The notes under the pieces were generated by a model. It had not been told where the DNA came from. It searched no databases and saw nothing but the letters and a program-made list of their open reading frames with translations. From NCBI GenBank assembly GCA_035610365.1, contig CM069432.1:80418520-80482519 (forward strand): 64,000 nt of DNA, read 5' to 3'. This document shows positions 23,824 to 36,116 of this stretch, piece after piece. The position numbers and the translations under genes are program-made. Each line of letters starts with the position of its first letter. The stretch's first letter is position 1. This stretch comes from Aquatica leii. Taxonomy: Eukaryota; Arthropoda; Insecta; Coleoptera; Lampyridae.

Positions 23824-24030
23824 TGACAGGAATTAAGTGATTGAGTTATTAAAACGCAATATGTGAAATATATTTAACTAAGTATAGGAATACAGAAAAC
23901 ACGTTTAATCAATGTGGCTAACCTACGCGGACTACTGTGCTTAATAAAACTCCTTGCGCTTGCTTAAGTCATTAGCTTACGAAAATAACTTTGAGCGCAT
24001 GTCGATCATTATTATTACATATTTCTCACA
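23824..24030 (-). repeat. 5' LTR of Copia element
   Basis: 207 bp, starts TGACAGG and ends TCACA on the plus strand; partner of 20705-20899. Confidence 0.93.
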
Positions 24031-24035
24031 AAATC
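24031..24035. repeat. Target-site duplication of Copia element, right copy
   Basis: aaatc, identical to 20700-20704. Confidence 0.85.
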
Positions 24036-24537
24036 AAATAGAAACAATTCTAATCTAAGAAATACTTACTAAATGTTATACAAACAAATTTAAATAGATT
24101 GTTTTAAAACGTAAAACGAATATAAGGGGTAACAACATAAAATAGATCCAAATGAATGGTGGTAGATACGTAAGTATATTTTACAGAGTGTTTTTATGTT
24201 TGGTAGCACAGTAAATACATAATAACTATTTGTTTATTTATTTTTTTCTTGGAGCCTGTTGCTCTTTCATAACTTACTTTTCTTTTAAATAATTTATCTC
24301 CAGCATTTTATTTGTACTATATACGTATTTTACATACTCGACATTTTCTACATCAAATGTGTCATCTAGAAAATTATTATTTACTACGCGTAGAAAATTT
24401 AATTTTCTACATGATGTAGAATACTCGCCTATCACTGTACTAAATCTATAAACATTAGAACTGATAAAATACAAACGAAAGAAAACATCAAATTTTAAAC
24501 GTAGTATGTATTAATATACTTATACTAGTAATTATTA
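24036..24537. other. AT-rich stretch, nothing recognised
   Basis: No gene; a 66-codon minus-strand frame at 24274-24474 has no recognisable similarity. Confidence 0.5.
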
Positions 24538-26454
24538 ATAGTTATTTAACCAACAAGGTTGGTAATGAAGGCAATTAATAATTCAGACATTTTCACGCGC
24601 GAGCGAGCGTAGCGAGCGAGGGCGTTAATGTTGTCGAGATTATTAATTGCATATTATCAAACAAGTTGGTTTTTAAGTTTTTCCGTCGATCGTATCTTAT
24701 TAATTTTTTGCATTTACTTATAATTTTATAATTTTATCTACTAAACAATTGTTTTATTTTTGTATCAACGGTAGTGGGATTTTTAAGTAATGGGAATGCT
24801 ATATAACCTCAACGCGTCAATTAAATTTTAATCGGATTGATTATAATTAGTTTTGAAAATATCAATGATTGCAAAAATTTTTTAGTTTTATGCGATTAAA
24901 AGTATGCTAGGTAATCAAAGAAAATTACATCTCGAAACATTAAAAAGTTCTCTTTATCAACCGAAAGGTAATCGTGGGATTGTTTTCTTTGTACACAGAA
25001 GCTGAACTAGATGTAAAAAGCAAATCAAAATTATTTATAAAGCAAATAAAGTGTTTATACAAATGGTTCATAAATGACGAATATTGTTATTAGGAATAAA
25101 ACCATAGGCTAACCAGGAAACATTAAAAATCTACGATAAAAACAATGGTAATTTTAATACATATTTACTTCTGTAGATAAGAAAGTTTTAACAATAAACA
25201 TTTTAGTTTGGAAAATGTAAGTGAATGTTAAACTACCACGGTGAACCAGATGTTATAAACAAATTCTTACGACAGATTGGGTTTGAGTACAAGAATGCAC
25301 GAATTATAGTTTAGTGTTGTCCCTAATGAATGATGGCTTTAGAGAGAAGAAACTAGTTCACCTACTTATAGATTAAATATATATTTTCTATCATATTGTT
25401 GTGTTACTTTTGTTTATAAGAATATTTACGTAATGGCAATTTAAAGAAAAGAATCTGGTATGTACATACGAGAAATTCATAATCGTTTATTGGTATTATA
25501 GATTTGTGATATTAACCATAACATAATGTGCTACATTGTAGTTTTTAAATGAACAGCATGCAAAAAGCTGATTTTTAGTAACAATTCTTTAGTAAAACTT
25601 TTTAGTTTATGATTTACTAAAAAAAATGCTGTTCACTAACTTATCGATACAATTTGAATCTGATAAAAGTTCATGTGTAGTTTAGCAAAGCATAGTGAGC
25701 AATGTTTTACAAATTAGTGCAAATGTCAGAGAAGTAGTTGCTTAGATGAAGAAGGTAATGTCGAAGAAAGTAACGATAACTAAATGCTCTTTTATTCTTA
25801 TAAATACGTATTGTTTTCGGTATGTAAGCAAAAGAAGTACACGAGTGTATCACTACAACACAGTTATATGATAAGTATTTTGGTTTATACAAAATATACG
25901 TTGTTATTTATGTAATAAACTAAAATCTGTTTATAATTATGTTTATATACCATTTTATATAACATACAAACATCACAACTTTGTTATCAGGAAGGCTCCG
26001 TAAAAGCAACTGAAAATCATCGATAAAAACCAACTGACAATTTGTGTGCTCATAAAATAGTCAGATGATATAGACCACAGTTATTGTTAATAAAGACTTT
26101 ATTTATCAGCTTCTTTTAGCATCTTGGTAACTCCCAAGTATATCATTTTGTTTTCGTTATAGTGATCAGGTTACTTAACCTACAATTATTGGAAATGTTT
26201 AATTATAATAATGCACAGGTGAATTTTTTAATTTATTTTTTGTTTAAAAACGCTAACTAATACAATATACGTAACCTCATAAAAATCTTAATTCTCTTCT
26301 ACGATTTTATTGGTTAAAAAAAAAGCGAGCGTTAATAGAAATTCGTTGATTTCATTGGTTTAAAAGTAGTGCGGTAATAGGGGCTATTACCGCACTACTT
26401 TTGATACATTATTATACGTTAATACAAGTATTAATGAACGATCGACGGAAAAAT
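24538..26454 (+). repeat. 1.9-kb inverted duplicate, copy A
   Basis: This matches the reverse complement of 44873-46805 along its whole length, about 90-95% by eye with small indels. The outer 135 bp is an imperfect palindrome with a GC-rich centre of gcgagcgagcg blocks (24549-24672). Next is tttttccgtcgatcg (24678-24692), whose exact inverse cgatcgacggaaaaa ends the copy (26439-26453). The sequence between is non-coding. Similarity to copy B stops right after the inner cggaaaaat, so that end is a true element boundary. Best explanation: a non-autonomous DNA transposon or similar unit of unknown family. Confidence 0.85.
26362..26402. repeat. 19-bp-stem hairpin in copy A
   Basis: aaaagtagtgcggtaatag, then ggg, then the exact inverse. 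The stem is conserved in copy B (44925-44965). Confidence 0.9.
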
Positions 26455-27889
26455 TTATTGTTATTAAATTAAAAGTTTCAAATTTTTAAAGTAAGCATAG
26501 CAAATTATATAATTACAATTAATTGATTTGATTATATTATGTTATGTTTGTTATGTTATTAGAAACGGTAAACTGACGCACTAGATGTTATCGATAATTA
26601 TAAAATGCAAATAATATTGTATATGTTTTGCTTTTAAATTTATATATTTAAGATACAACAGATTTTATTGTATATTAAAACATACGGCAAACTATGTTTA
26701 GTTGCACAAATATATACTTATCTAAAAAGTTAAAAAGTAGTAATTACATTGGTTTCTTAAAACTAATAAAAAAGCAAAAACTATTAAAATTTATTCGTTC
26801 ATAAACAATGACTAAAATATATTTTTTTAAATTTGTTTTTAGAGAACCCTACTAAAACTGTACTGATTTTAAACAATTTTTAATAAAACTCGGTAACGTA
26901 AAAGCGTTTTATATAAAATGCGCCATTTGTGTGATATAATGTGTTGTTTGGAATCCTATAAATTGAATAATATTATAAGTTAGATTTATGATACTGTTGT
27001 GGTAAATTTTCTGTAGTTAATATGACTACTTGAAAACTAAATTTGTGCAAAGGTAATAAATTTTGTTACACCTAATAAGTTTTAAATTAATCTTTTTTCA
27101 TAATTTATTTTTTTAACATTATGTTTATAAAAATATTTTAGTTAAAGATAAAATAGATATATAAAAATCAATTTAATTTGTAAAGAAATTGTATGCATAT
27201 TTTAACTACAGTGTAATTTAATTGTTTCAAAATACATAAAACTATGGATTTTGAAGTTTTACTTAACATTATATAAGATCATAAGTTTAACTAATTGCTT
27301 GACTAGTTATCGTCATATTTTTTATCACATTGCATTTTATCTGACTTTTTTAACATTACAACCGCCGAAAGGGTAAATTTCACCTTTCGGGAACTTTAAA
27401 AAGTTTTAGTAACTTTGTGTTTCTATAAATTTTTTGCATCATTATTAATGTTTGCCCATTTTTTTTAATATTACATTCTTGAAATAGATCATCAATGTAT
27501 AGATTTCTTAAAATAACATTTATTTCCGATTTTAAACTGTTAAATTAGAGAAATGCTATATATAGCAAATGATGTATACTTCCCTTAAAAAAAATGTTTA
27601 AAAACCCTACGTGGCCTACCATGTTATAAAAAATTTTAATTTAACAAATTAGTCTGAGCCTAATTCCAAGTAAATTTTCCAAATGAGACTTAACTGTAGT
27701 ATAATTACCTATTCCAAAAATTTTGTAATTGAATAATTATACTTATCGCAAAGATATTTCGAAAAGTAATTAGGAATAAAATAAAAAACTAATTAAAATA
27801 AAAATTACTTTTGCTAAGGAACTTTGTTATTAAAAATGATTTGCGTTTAGTTCATTCCAGTTATTTATAACTGATGAAATGTTAGACAT
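26455..27889. other. AT-rich stretch, nothing recognised
   Basis: No gene. A small inverted pair cgaaagggtaaatttcaccttt near 27363-27385 is the only local structure. Confidence 0.5.
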
Positions 27890-28420
27890 TATAATTTAAG
27901 AAGCAGAGCTATTTTGTTGAAAAGAGATGAATGGAGAAACGTAACCAGTTTTGAAATGAAAGGATTTACAGGTATAATGATTATTTCTAGTTCAATGAAA
28001 GCATGTCAAGAGTTAATTCTAGAATTATGGAGTCATTGTAATCCAGCATTACAATAAACAATTTCTTCTGCTACAATGTCCCGAAACAGAATGAAAAAAT
28101 TACTGAGATTTGTTAGATTTGACAATATAAAGGCAAGTACAGAACGTCGAAAAAAAGTAAATTAGCAGCAATTGAAGATGTATTTGATATGTTTACTTTG
28201 AACTGCAAGAAATAGTATATACCTAATGGTGAAGTTAGCATTGACAAACAGCTTGTTTGTTATGTTTACATAAAATCAAAACCAGCCAGGTATGGAATAA
28301 AAGTATGGACTCTATGTGACGTGGAAAATTCTTATTGCTGGAACATGCCAATTTATACAGGAATGCTAAACAATTCCCCAGAGAATTATTGTTATATTAA
28401 GTTTCGTCACATTTTCACTA
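27890..28420 (+). pseudogene. piggyBac-type transposase fragment
   Basis: Frames in order read FTGIMIISSSMKACQEL, MSRNRMKKLLRFVRFDNIKA, a short insertion, then PNGEVSIDKQLVCYV and IKSKPARYGIKVWTLCDVEN, and MPIYTGM. These match the DDE_Tnp_1_7 domain: MSRNRF-xxLRFDN, the VSIDEQL box and KPAKYGIKxWxLCD. The catalytic Asp of IDEQL is retained (IDKQL). There are stops and frame changes, and both the N-terminus and the C-terminal Cys-rich domain are missing. The 28321-28575 open frame runs on past the homology and is not itself meaningful. Confidence 0.85.
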
Positions 28421-28984
28421 AAAGCCTACTAAGATCAAAGATAATTTCATTGTTTTTAGTATGCATATGTCGCTTCAAGTTATATATTTTAGGCTTTTTT
28501 TGGGTTTTCGATTACGGCGATGCCACGGTTATCGCCGCTTTTATTGTCCATATGCTGCAACTACACGGAAGCTAAGTTTTAGGTATAAGTATCAATAGTT
28601 TTATAGTTTTTTTTCTTTATTAGTTTATGTTATTAATGCAATTGCAAAAATTAGTGAAAACAATGATAGTGAGATTTAATACGACTGTAAATTAGTTTAC
28701 TTAATTCTTAAGATACCTACGTATTTTATATATAATTTTCTCGTTTTTTATGGCTAAGTAAGTTCCAGTTTTCTTGCGATTTTATTGCTTATTAATTTGT
28801 AAAACAAGAAAACTGATGGCGTTCAAGTTTTATTTGTTTTTATTATTCATACATCATTCTAATTGTACATTACGTTAATTCAACATTTTTTTTTCTCTCG
28901 TTACTTATAAGGAACAAACGAATTCACGCCTAGACTCCAAACTAAAACACCTGAGTTGCGGGCTACAACATTGAAGTAATGTTG
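28421..28984. other. AT-rich stretch, nothing recognised
   Basis: No gene or repeat recognised; a slightly GC-richer patch is at 28510-28575. Confidence 0.5.
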
Positions 28985-29360
28985 AAATCTTAGTGGAACT
29001 ATATTGCATTGAGCCATTATGGGACCTATGTAAATTTTTTATCTGAATCCAATATTGTTCAAACTAATATTGGTTCAACATAGGCCCGATTATAATTTAC
29101 TATGTAGGCTTTCTGTTAGTAATAAATAGAAAACGAATATAGCGCTTTGATATTTTGCCGTAATTAAAAAAAGTTACAGATACAATAAAGCAAATAATGT
29201 ATCACTAATGATTGTATTGTAATCTATTATTATAAGCAGTACTGGCCAAATTACTTTGAACTTTGACAGTATCCACATTGTATGAATATTGACCCAATAT
29301 TGTATTTCAATATAAGCACAATATTGCAAAATGTTGCATACTTATGATCGGACCAATGTT
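28985..29360. repeat. CAATATTG-rich palindromic repeat (MITE-like)
   Basis: The region contains several copies of the palindromic core caatattg or variants (29050, 29070, 29275, 29290, 29310 and 29322). An inverted pair, attatgggacctatgt at 29018 and acataggcccgattataat near 29079, folds locally. It looks like a small non-autonomous element or two of them; the ends are unclear. Confidence 0.5.
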
Positions 29361-29709
29361 AAACAAGTTAGTCAATAAAAAAAAATGTTTAGAGATATGT
29401 TATAATATAAATGTCTCATGTGTGGTTAATTACAAATTACAATAGCTTATATGTACCTTATTAATAAATCAAATTAAATTGAAGTGCTATAATTTACTTA
29501 TTTATTTAAGTACCTATATTTCAAGTAATATTAACTTTAATATAAAAAACATCATTTTGTTTGATAGATGAAGACATCTTCAAACCAAATGCAACCGAAC
29601 TTGACGTTTCTTAAATTTTTTCTTTTTCAAAATTTGTTTTAACCAAATGTCGCTTTTTTCTTTGGTTTTTGTAGTATTTTTTTGTGTGTTGTCTGCCGCA
29701 AAAACATTT

Positions 29710-30625
29710 ATAGTTCTCTTAAATCTTTTTGACTGTTTTAATTTTATGTGATAGCGAACTTTCAACATAGCTTTATGCAACAATGGATGACTTTCATTAA
29801 CCGTGGCGTTTTAAATCTAAATTATCTTGCATCGCATTGGCTAAAAACAATCATCTCATCCTATGCTCGGTACCCAAAATAGCATCTGGGAATTTTAGGT
29901 ACGAAGGCACTGCGACAAGTATTCTAAACAATGTATTAATTCCAACGATCTGGCTTGTGCATTTACTTTTATAATATCGTAGAAAGAGTCTGTTTTGAGA
30001 AACATTAGCAAACCCTAATTACATGTATATTGTACACATATCGACTGGATCGAAACAAAATCCCTCCTTTATAGTCGCAAAACTGCATGCTCTGTAACTT
30101 TTTTGTCAGGGATTGTAAAGGTTCGTTCGTTTATCTGACACATTTTGCTTTTTTAGATAAATTAATTTGTTGTATAATAAAATATAAATAAATATAAATA
30201 TTATTCATGACAAAACATAATTTTATTTATACCTTCATCATCAAATAGGTCTCACCTCGAGTACCCCGTAAAAGCTCATTTTTAAGAATCTTGACCTTTT
30301 TTGGTATGTATGTTTTTGATTTACTTTTTCAAAAAGAGATTATTTTACTGAATTGAACAATTGAATGTTCTTGTGAAGTTTGATAGTATTCTTTATCATC
30401 AGATATTTGATACAAAGAGATGACGTAGCACACTTAATATTTAGCGCAAAAATAGGCTAGCAGAATATCTTCGTTTATTGTTCCCAATACACTCATTGTT
30501 TCTTGCCAAACTACGAAATCGGCAAACTCTTTTTTATAAGCATTTTTTGATTTCTTTGGTAGAAGTTCCAAACTAATTTTTTTAAAACCATTAATTAAAT
30601 GTTGTAGAATAATATTTTTCATTTT
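29710..30625 (-). pseudogene. Crypton-type tyrosine recombinase
   Basis: Minus-strand pieces in element order: FKKISLELLPKKSKNAYKKE with TINEDILLAYF (30590-30440), the core-binding start; TYIPKKVKILKNE and YLMMK (30310-30235), the conserved Y-PKKSK-hinge region; CTSQIVGINTLFRI and SYLKFPDA (about 29965-29895); TEHRMR (about 29875), the HxxR pair of the catalytic domain; LKRHG, two stops, then KSSIVA and SYVESSLSHKIKTVKKI (about 29815-29715), the GGWxSxxxAxxYI region carrying the catalytic Tyr. These are hallmarks of animal Crypton (YR) transposases. Many stops; the stretch with the first catalytic Arg (about 30130-30230) is lost. Confidence 0.8.
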
Positions 30626-31320
30626 TTGAAAAATATTATTGCAAAAACTCTTAAATTATCGCAAGAATTTTTTACTGCAGAATGACGTCAATAAACAATT
30701 TCAATAAATAAATAAACAAAAAACATATTTCTAGTAACATGGATATACATAGCAACCATTTTAAAAGCTATGTATTAATTATTTCTAGTTATATTTTATA
30801 GAAATACATGGAACAGTAAATGATGTTATATTTAAACTTATAATTTTTAAATTTTGGTTGTTTTGCAGTTGTAGATGTTGTAGAAGTTTTGTTTGGATTA
30901 CCAAATAATTTGTTTTTAAAAAGAATTATTTTTTATTTGAACAATAATTTTATCTACGTTGTTACATTAGTAGCAAAAACTAGTCTCTTTTTTAATTCAC
31001 AATTACTGTATTTATATAAAGTATGTTATCTAAAAGGAAATAGTTATATTATCTTTTGCGACGTCTGCCTGTCCTTAAATATAAGTTATATATACTGATC
31101 TTCTCCTTTATTAATAAATTAAAAACGTCAACGTAAATTTTATTTGAGTGCAAGGGCAAAAGAATAAGTCAACCCGGTTATGTACTGTTCTAACCGGTTA
31201 CGTAAGCCAATAGACAATGACCGAATAAAAATTTGCGCAATTTTATTTAACGTTACAAATATTACCAAAAATTCTAATATTTTAGGTTATATTAGAAATA
31301 ATATGTACTGTTGAGGAGTT
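30626..31320. other. AT-rich stretch, nothing recognised
   Basis: No gene recognised; the open frame 30889-31098 has no similarity known to me. Confidence 0.5.
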
Positions 31321-32453
31321 GATTTAGATGGAATCTAGGAAAAAAAAACCGTAGAAAAAAAAACCGCGGAAAAAAAACCTGGGAAAAAAAGCCGGCGGGA
31401 AAGAAGTCGCGGAAAAAAAAGCCGACGAAAAAAAAAGCCGCGGAAAAAAAACCGACGGAAAAAAACGCGAAAAAAAGCCGCACAAAAATTATGCAAGGAA
31501 CCGAAAAAATCTTAGCATTCTTTTTAAACCTTTATACAATTGAATACGTTGAAGATACAAAACTCATGTTATTGAAAAGTCTAGTGTATCCAAAAACTCA
31601 ATACTTGATTAGTGCTGTAGTGTGTTTTGTATTATATAACTTTATAGTGAGCAGGTAATGAATTAAATTTATAAAAAAGTCTTTAAAAAAACGTTTGTGT
31701 AGAGTCCGTAAATTCTAAGAAGTACACACTGACGTGATCATATCTGACCGAATCTGTGGTTAAGGCTTTGATTTTATTATAATCAAAGGGTTAAGGTGTC
31801 AAGCAGCGCAGCAGTGGCATTTATAAATAATAAATTATCTACCTTCTTCCAATATCTCACTTTCGACTCGTCTGAATAAAAACGATGTTTTGCGCATTAC
31901 ATAACCACTAAAACGCAACTTTTCTCCACCCTTGTTCGATTTAAATATTTCCATATTACGCGTAGGTACAACATACAATAAAGGAAACAACTAAATAATA
32001 AATATTTTTGCAAGTGCACCCTATTTAAAGATGTTCATAGTTATGTACATAATAGGGGAATAATTACAAATACATTAATAGATCATTTTATTGTAAAAGA
32101 TTTTTTTATTTTGGGTAGAACCAATTACCATTACGATAAGATACTCATTAATAGGTAAATAATTACAAATACATTAATAGATCATTTTATTGTAAAATAT
32201 TCTTTTATTTAGGGTAGAAGCAATTACCATTATTATAAGATACTCGTTATTTATTTCTTGTTGGTATTGAATTTACAAAGATTTTTAATAAACTGTAGAT
32301 TTTTCGTCGGCTTTTTTTTCCGCAGCTTTTTTTTCCTTCGGCTTTTTTTTCGGTTAAGCCAACCGCGGCTTTTTTTTCCGCCGACTTTTTTTTCCAGGCT
32401 TTTTTTTCGCGGCTTTTTTTTCCACGGTTTTTTTTCCGCCAAGGATTTAGATG
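31321..32453. repeat. Foldback-like inverted repeat 2, flanked by 10-bp direct repeats
   Basis: Left array 31337-31485 (about 11-14-bp units such as gccgcggaaaaaaaa) and right array 32298-32445 (the same unit inverted: cttttttttccgcgg) face each other across about 0.8 kb. The bases gatttagatg stand just outside both arrays, at 31321-31330 and 32444-32453, as a likely 10-bp target-site duplication. The Lys/Phe-rich open frames across the arrays are repeat artefacts. The core includes a tandem pair (32059-32247) and no gene. Confidence 0.75.
32059..32247. repeat. Tandem duplication, about 99-bp unit
   Basis: Two copies, 32059-32157 and 32158-32247, start with aataattacaaatacattaa and differ at few positions. 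They lie in the core of foldback 2. Confidence 0.85.
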
Positions 32454-34084
32454 AATCGCTGGCTTTTGGTGTTATAACTTTTTTGCACTTTAGTACTACG
32501 TGGTACCTTTAACGAATAATTCCGTTTCTAGCAGTAGTGTTCTTGTGTAAACATAAGACAGCAACCTGAGTTTATACTACATTTAACGTTTATTTCAGTA
32601 TTTAGAAATTTACACAATTTATACAAAACAAATCACATTTACCTACCTCAAATATATAAATTGACCAAATGGAAGTGTCTGTTTTTTACACCACCGCACC
32701 GGCATCCCTAGCGTTCTAATAGGAACATGCACAGTTTTTGCCTTAACACATGCTTTACTTATTATATATAAAACAAACATTATTTTAAAAAAAATATGTT
32801 AAAGAAGAGGAAAAGAATAATCTTATTTTATAAAGTTGCTTAAACTAAAACGATAAAACGATATTATATATAACAAAATTGAGATCTCAATTGGCGCTAT
32901 TTGTAAAAATAGGCCAAACATAGACGATTGGATACAAGTAACAATGTTTTTTATATTTAGAAATCATTTTTATGCACTGAATCGTCTTTTAGAATTTTTA
33001 TATCGATTTGACATAAATAAGCGGAGTCGTATTATAAAACACAGGTTTCAACTAAATAAATAAAATTGCATAAGTACACAAAAAGTAGTTTTACACAAAG
33101 TAAATAAATACCATAAGCATTTATTTACAATAAATTATTAGTTATCTTTAAAAAAATGTGATTTATTGTGCACTTCAATCAAAATACGTAAAAGCACTAA
33201 CTATAAATTGTTCAACTACTATCATTGTAAATATTTACAGTATACCAGTCTTTGCGGTTATTGATAATGTATTGCGCACTATAACATTCCTTATTTAGTA
33301 GCGCGAACATCCCATAAATAAGGAGACCACAAGCGGATATAATTATAAGTGCACTGTTGGCATTTTACTAATTTATCTTTAGCACACTTCTTACATAATA
33401 TTAATTTTACTAATATGTGTTTATTACATAATACAAAGTACGTGTGATTTTACTACAATCGTGCTACAGACTAACTTTGATTAAAGTAATCGTAACTATT
33501 GTGTGTACCGTGTAGAAATGCAATTACGGCGACGTTAGTTGCAGCTCTTATTAATATCACTTTGTTGCATAGTCAATTAATTTCTAATTACTTGTTTTGG
33601 AAGAGTATAAAGTTTGTTCCATCATTAAAATATGTTTATAATTAGATAGTAATACGCATAGGAAACTTGTTATAGTTATAAATATCGCTGTGATTTGGTT
33701 GACCTCGTTGTTTACTGTTAAAAACGTTTTCTTTTGTAAATAAATAATTTTTATTAAAAGTAAAAATTATAATAACTTTTGCGTGAGTAGATTTATTTAA
33801 AAAAATACTGATTCTGTGATTTTTACATAACTAGATTTTCAATTAGTAAAAATAACTTTTTTAATTCATATTAATAACATTAGAACGTAGAATCATTAAA
33901 AATTGTTTTGCTTTATATTATTGCTTATTTTATTATAGTTTTATACAAATATTAATTCAGCTTTTAAAAAATAAATCCATATAAAATACACGGGCTGTTT
34001 CCAACAATTTTAGTTGGTATTTTTTTTCAGTAGTTTTTACCACATGACATGAAATAATATACTTTACCGGTACAATTTAAAATA
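32454..34084. other. AT-rich stretch, nothing recognised
   Basis: About 1.6 kb without recognisable coding sequence or repeat. Confidence 0.5.
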
Positions 34085-34640
34085 AAAGTCAGCAGTGCTT
34101 AATCGTTTAATAATTGTTAGCAAAATTGTTCCAAAGCTTGAAGAATATGGTAACGTGTGTGATGCTCAACGTAATTATTAATAAGACCTCTTGTAGATTT
34201 TCATAAAAAAATTTCTTCGAAATTGAAATCAATCAGTTTAAAAACTAAACGAAGATGATTTTCATCGTACACTTAAATTTTCTAAAAGGATGAATGCGAA
34301 AATTAGTAATCAACCAGGTTTTCTTCGCTATCCGATCTTTAGTGATGATGTTATGTTTTGTTTAGATGAAAGTACACATTCAAAACTGCATTTACTAAAA
34401 TTAAATGTTTAAACAGGTTTTACCAGAGATCATGATTTGGTTTCTTATTTTTTTATATTTAATGCTTAGTTTCTTAGATTTTAACGAATACCCCGGTTCT
34501 ATGGAATGACCGGTTAGATCTGATGTTGAAAATCACTAATCAGACAAAACTTCTAGTGTAAAAATATTGATCAAGAAATGAAAGATAATGTTTTAGTAGT
34601 ATTTCATCTTTAATTTTATCATTGTCAAGAGATAAATAGG
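34085..34640 (+). pseudogene. IS630/mariner-like transposase fragment (DUF4817 family type)
   Basis: The frame reads VSKIVPKLEEYGNVCDAQRN (34110-34170), the HTH-linker region, then after frame breaks KLNEDDFHRTLKFSKRMNAK, ISNQPGFLRY and PIFSDDVMFCLDES (about 34245-34370). This matches the ELNEDDxDRRLxFCExM...NPNFL...IxFSDEATF block, where the Asp in FSDD is the first catalytic residue. Similarity then fades; no further catalytic motif could be placed by eye. Same broad family as 15040-15480 but a different part of the protein. Confidence 0.8.
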
Positions 34641-36116
34641 TAACAATTTGAGCATTTATTGTAAAATTGTTCTTCATTTTAATACTTCTGCTCTTTTGTG
34701 TGTTAAACCCTTTTACGTTTTAACTACATGTAGATTATTTTTAAATTTCTATATTCAGGAAAAATGTCCTTTTTAATAAGAAATTTTGTTTAATCAGCGT
34801 AATAAACTAAAAAATTAAAAGTAACATTCATAAATTCTGAAAGAAAACAAATAAAATAGGCTTGTCCGCCGAGTTTTTATTCTATGCATTTTTTTTAATA
34901 GAATAATATTTTATATATATTTTTATAGCTTTTAAAAACAACCAGAAAATTTGATGTACAGAATGATTAATTGGTTATGTAGGGACACTTGTGGGTTTTA
35001 AGGCAATGAGCGTACTAACAAAAGATACTGAAAAATCCATTAAACAATTAGAAAATTTGCCAAACAGAAATTCAAAATGTCAAGTAGTTTAAATTTTAAG
35101 ACTAAAACCACTAAAAATCCAATATGAAGTAAAAAGTTACATATAGGTTTAATTATTTGATTAAATTGGAAAATAATTATAATCCTATATTTAAAATTAA
35201 AACAAACTATGAGGAAAAATCAGTAAACAATACTTAATAGAAAACCTAAAGATAGAATAAACTATGATTTAGTTATAAAACCTTAAATTAAGAAATTATC
35301 AGTAATTTTTTATAACTCTAGTGCGAAACTAAATAAAGTGATTTGCAATAAGTAAATTAGCCATTTTCTCAAACGAAAAGCTTAACTTAAATTTTTCAAC
35401 TAATAACTAAATTAAGAAAATCTTTGACCACACAGTTAATTAGTGAGTTTGATATGTAATTGCGTGTAATTTAGATATTTATTTTATAAAAAGAAAGTGA
35501 TATGATAAGTTAAATTATTGTTCCAAGAAAAACAGTATCAAATTTCAACTCACGTTCAGGTCAAACTCCAAGGTGATCACTTCATTTGCAGAATGCAACA
35601 CAACAGGTTGTAGAAACAGGTTCGCAATAAATTTGAAATCTTTTTAGAATCATAAATAGCTAGCAATGACTTTTTTTAAGGAAAAATCAAATATATTTAT
35701 CTTATTGACAAACCGAATTCATTTAAATCATGAGACTAAACGACAATCTCATAATTGTAACAAATACCCAAGGCAATAAAGACAAATCCAGAAAAAAAAG
35801 TACGTATTATTAACACAGACTTTTTTAAATATAGATACTGTAGATATTAAGTACGATAAAACTATATGATTTAATACATAACTATGTCTGCGCACAAAGA
35901 CAGTTCGAGTGCCCAACTACGAATGACTTGCAAAGTTTTGCCTAGAAACTGGTGCAGCACAATGAAGTCGTTTTCAGGAGGGCTGACTAGACAAAATCAA
36001 AAATGAAGAAAAATTCACTTACAATAATTTGTTAGTTTAATATAGATAATTTGAAATAAAACAATAAAAATAACAAAAACGTTACAGTACTATAAATTTT
36101 AGTATTATATAATGTC
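34641..36116. other. AT-rich stretch, nothing recognised
   Basis: No gene recognised. Bases 35880-36000 are slightly less AT-rich, without a coding pattern I can name. Confidence 0.5.

Larger units (their letters stand above)
20705..24030 (-). mobile_element. Ty1/Copia LTR retrotransposon, 3.3 kb, minus strand
   Basis: A structurally complete element: two LTRs starting TGACAGG and ending TCACA, a 5-bp aaatc duplication on both sides, a primer-binding site next to the 5' LTR, a polypurine tract next to the 3' LTR, and gag, protease, integrase, RT and RNase H remains in Copia order on the minus strand. It is shorter than the usual 5 kb because of internal deletions, mainly in integrase. Several frameshifts and stops make it non-autonomous. 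Confidence 0.95.

Noticed and set aside
31292-32512. Lys/Arg-rich and Phe-rich open frames on both strands
   Set aside because: Products of the aaaaaaaagccg-type arrays; complementary frames on both strands show that they are repeat artefacts.
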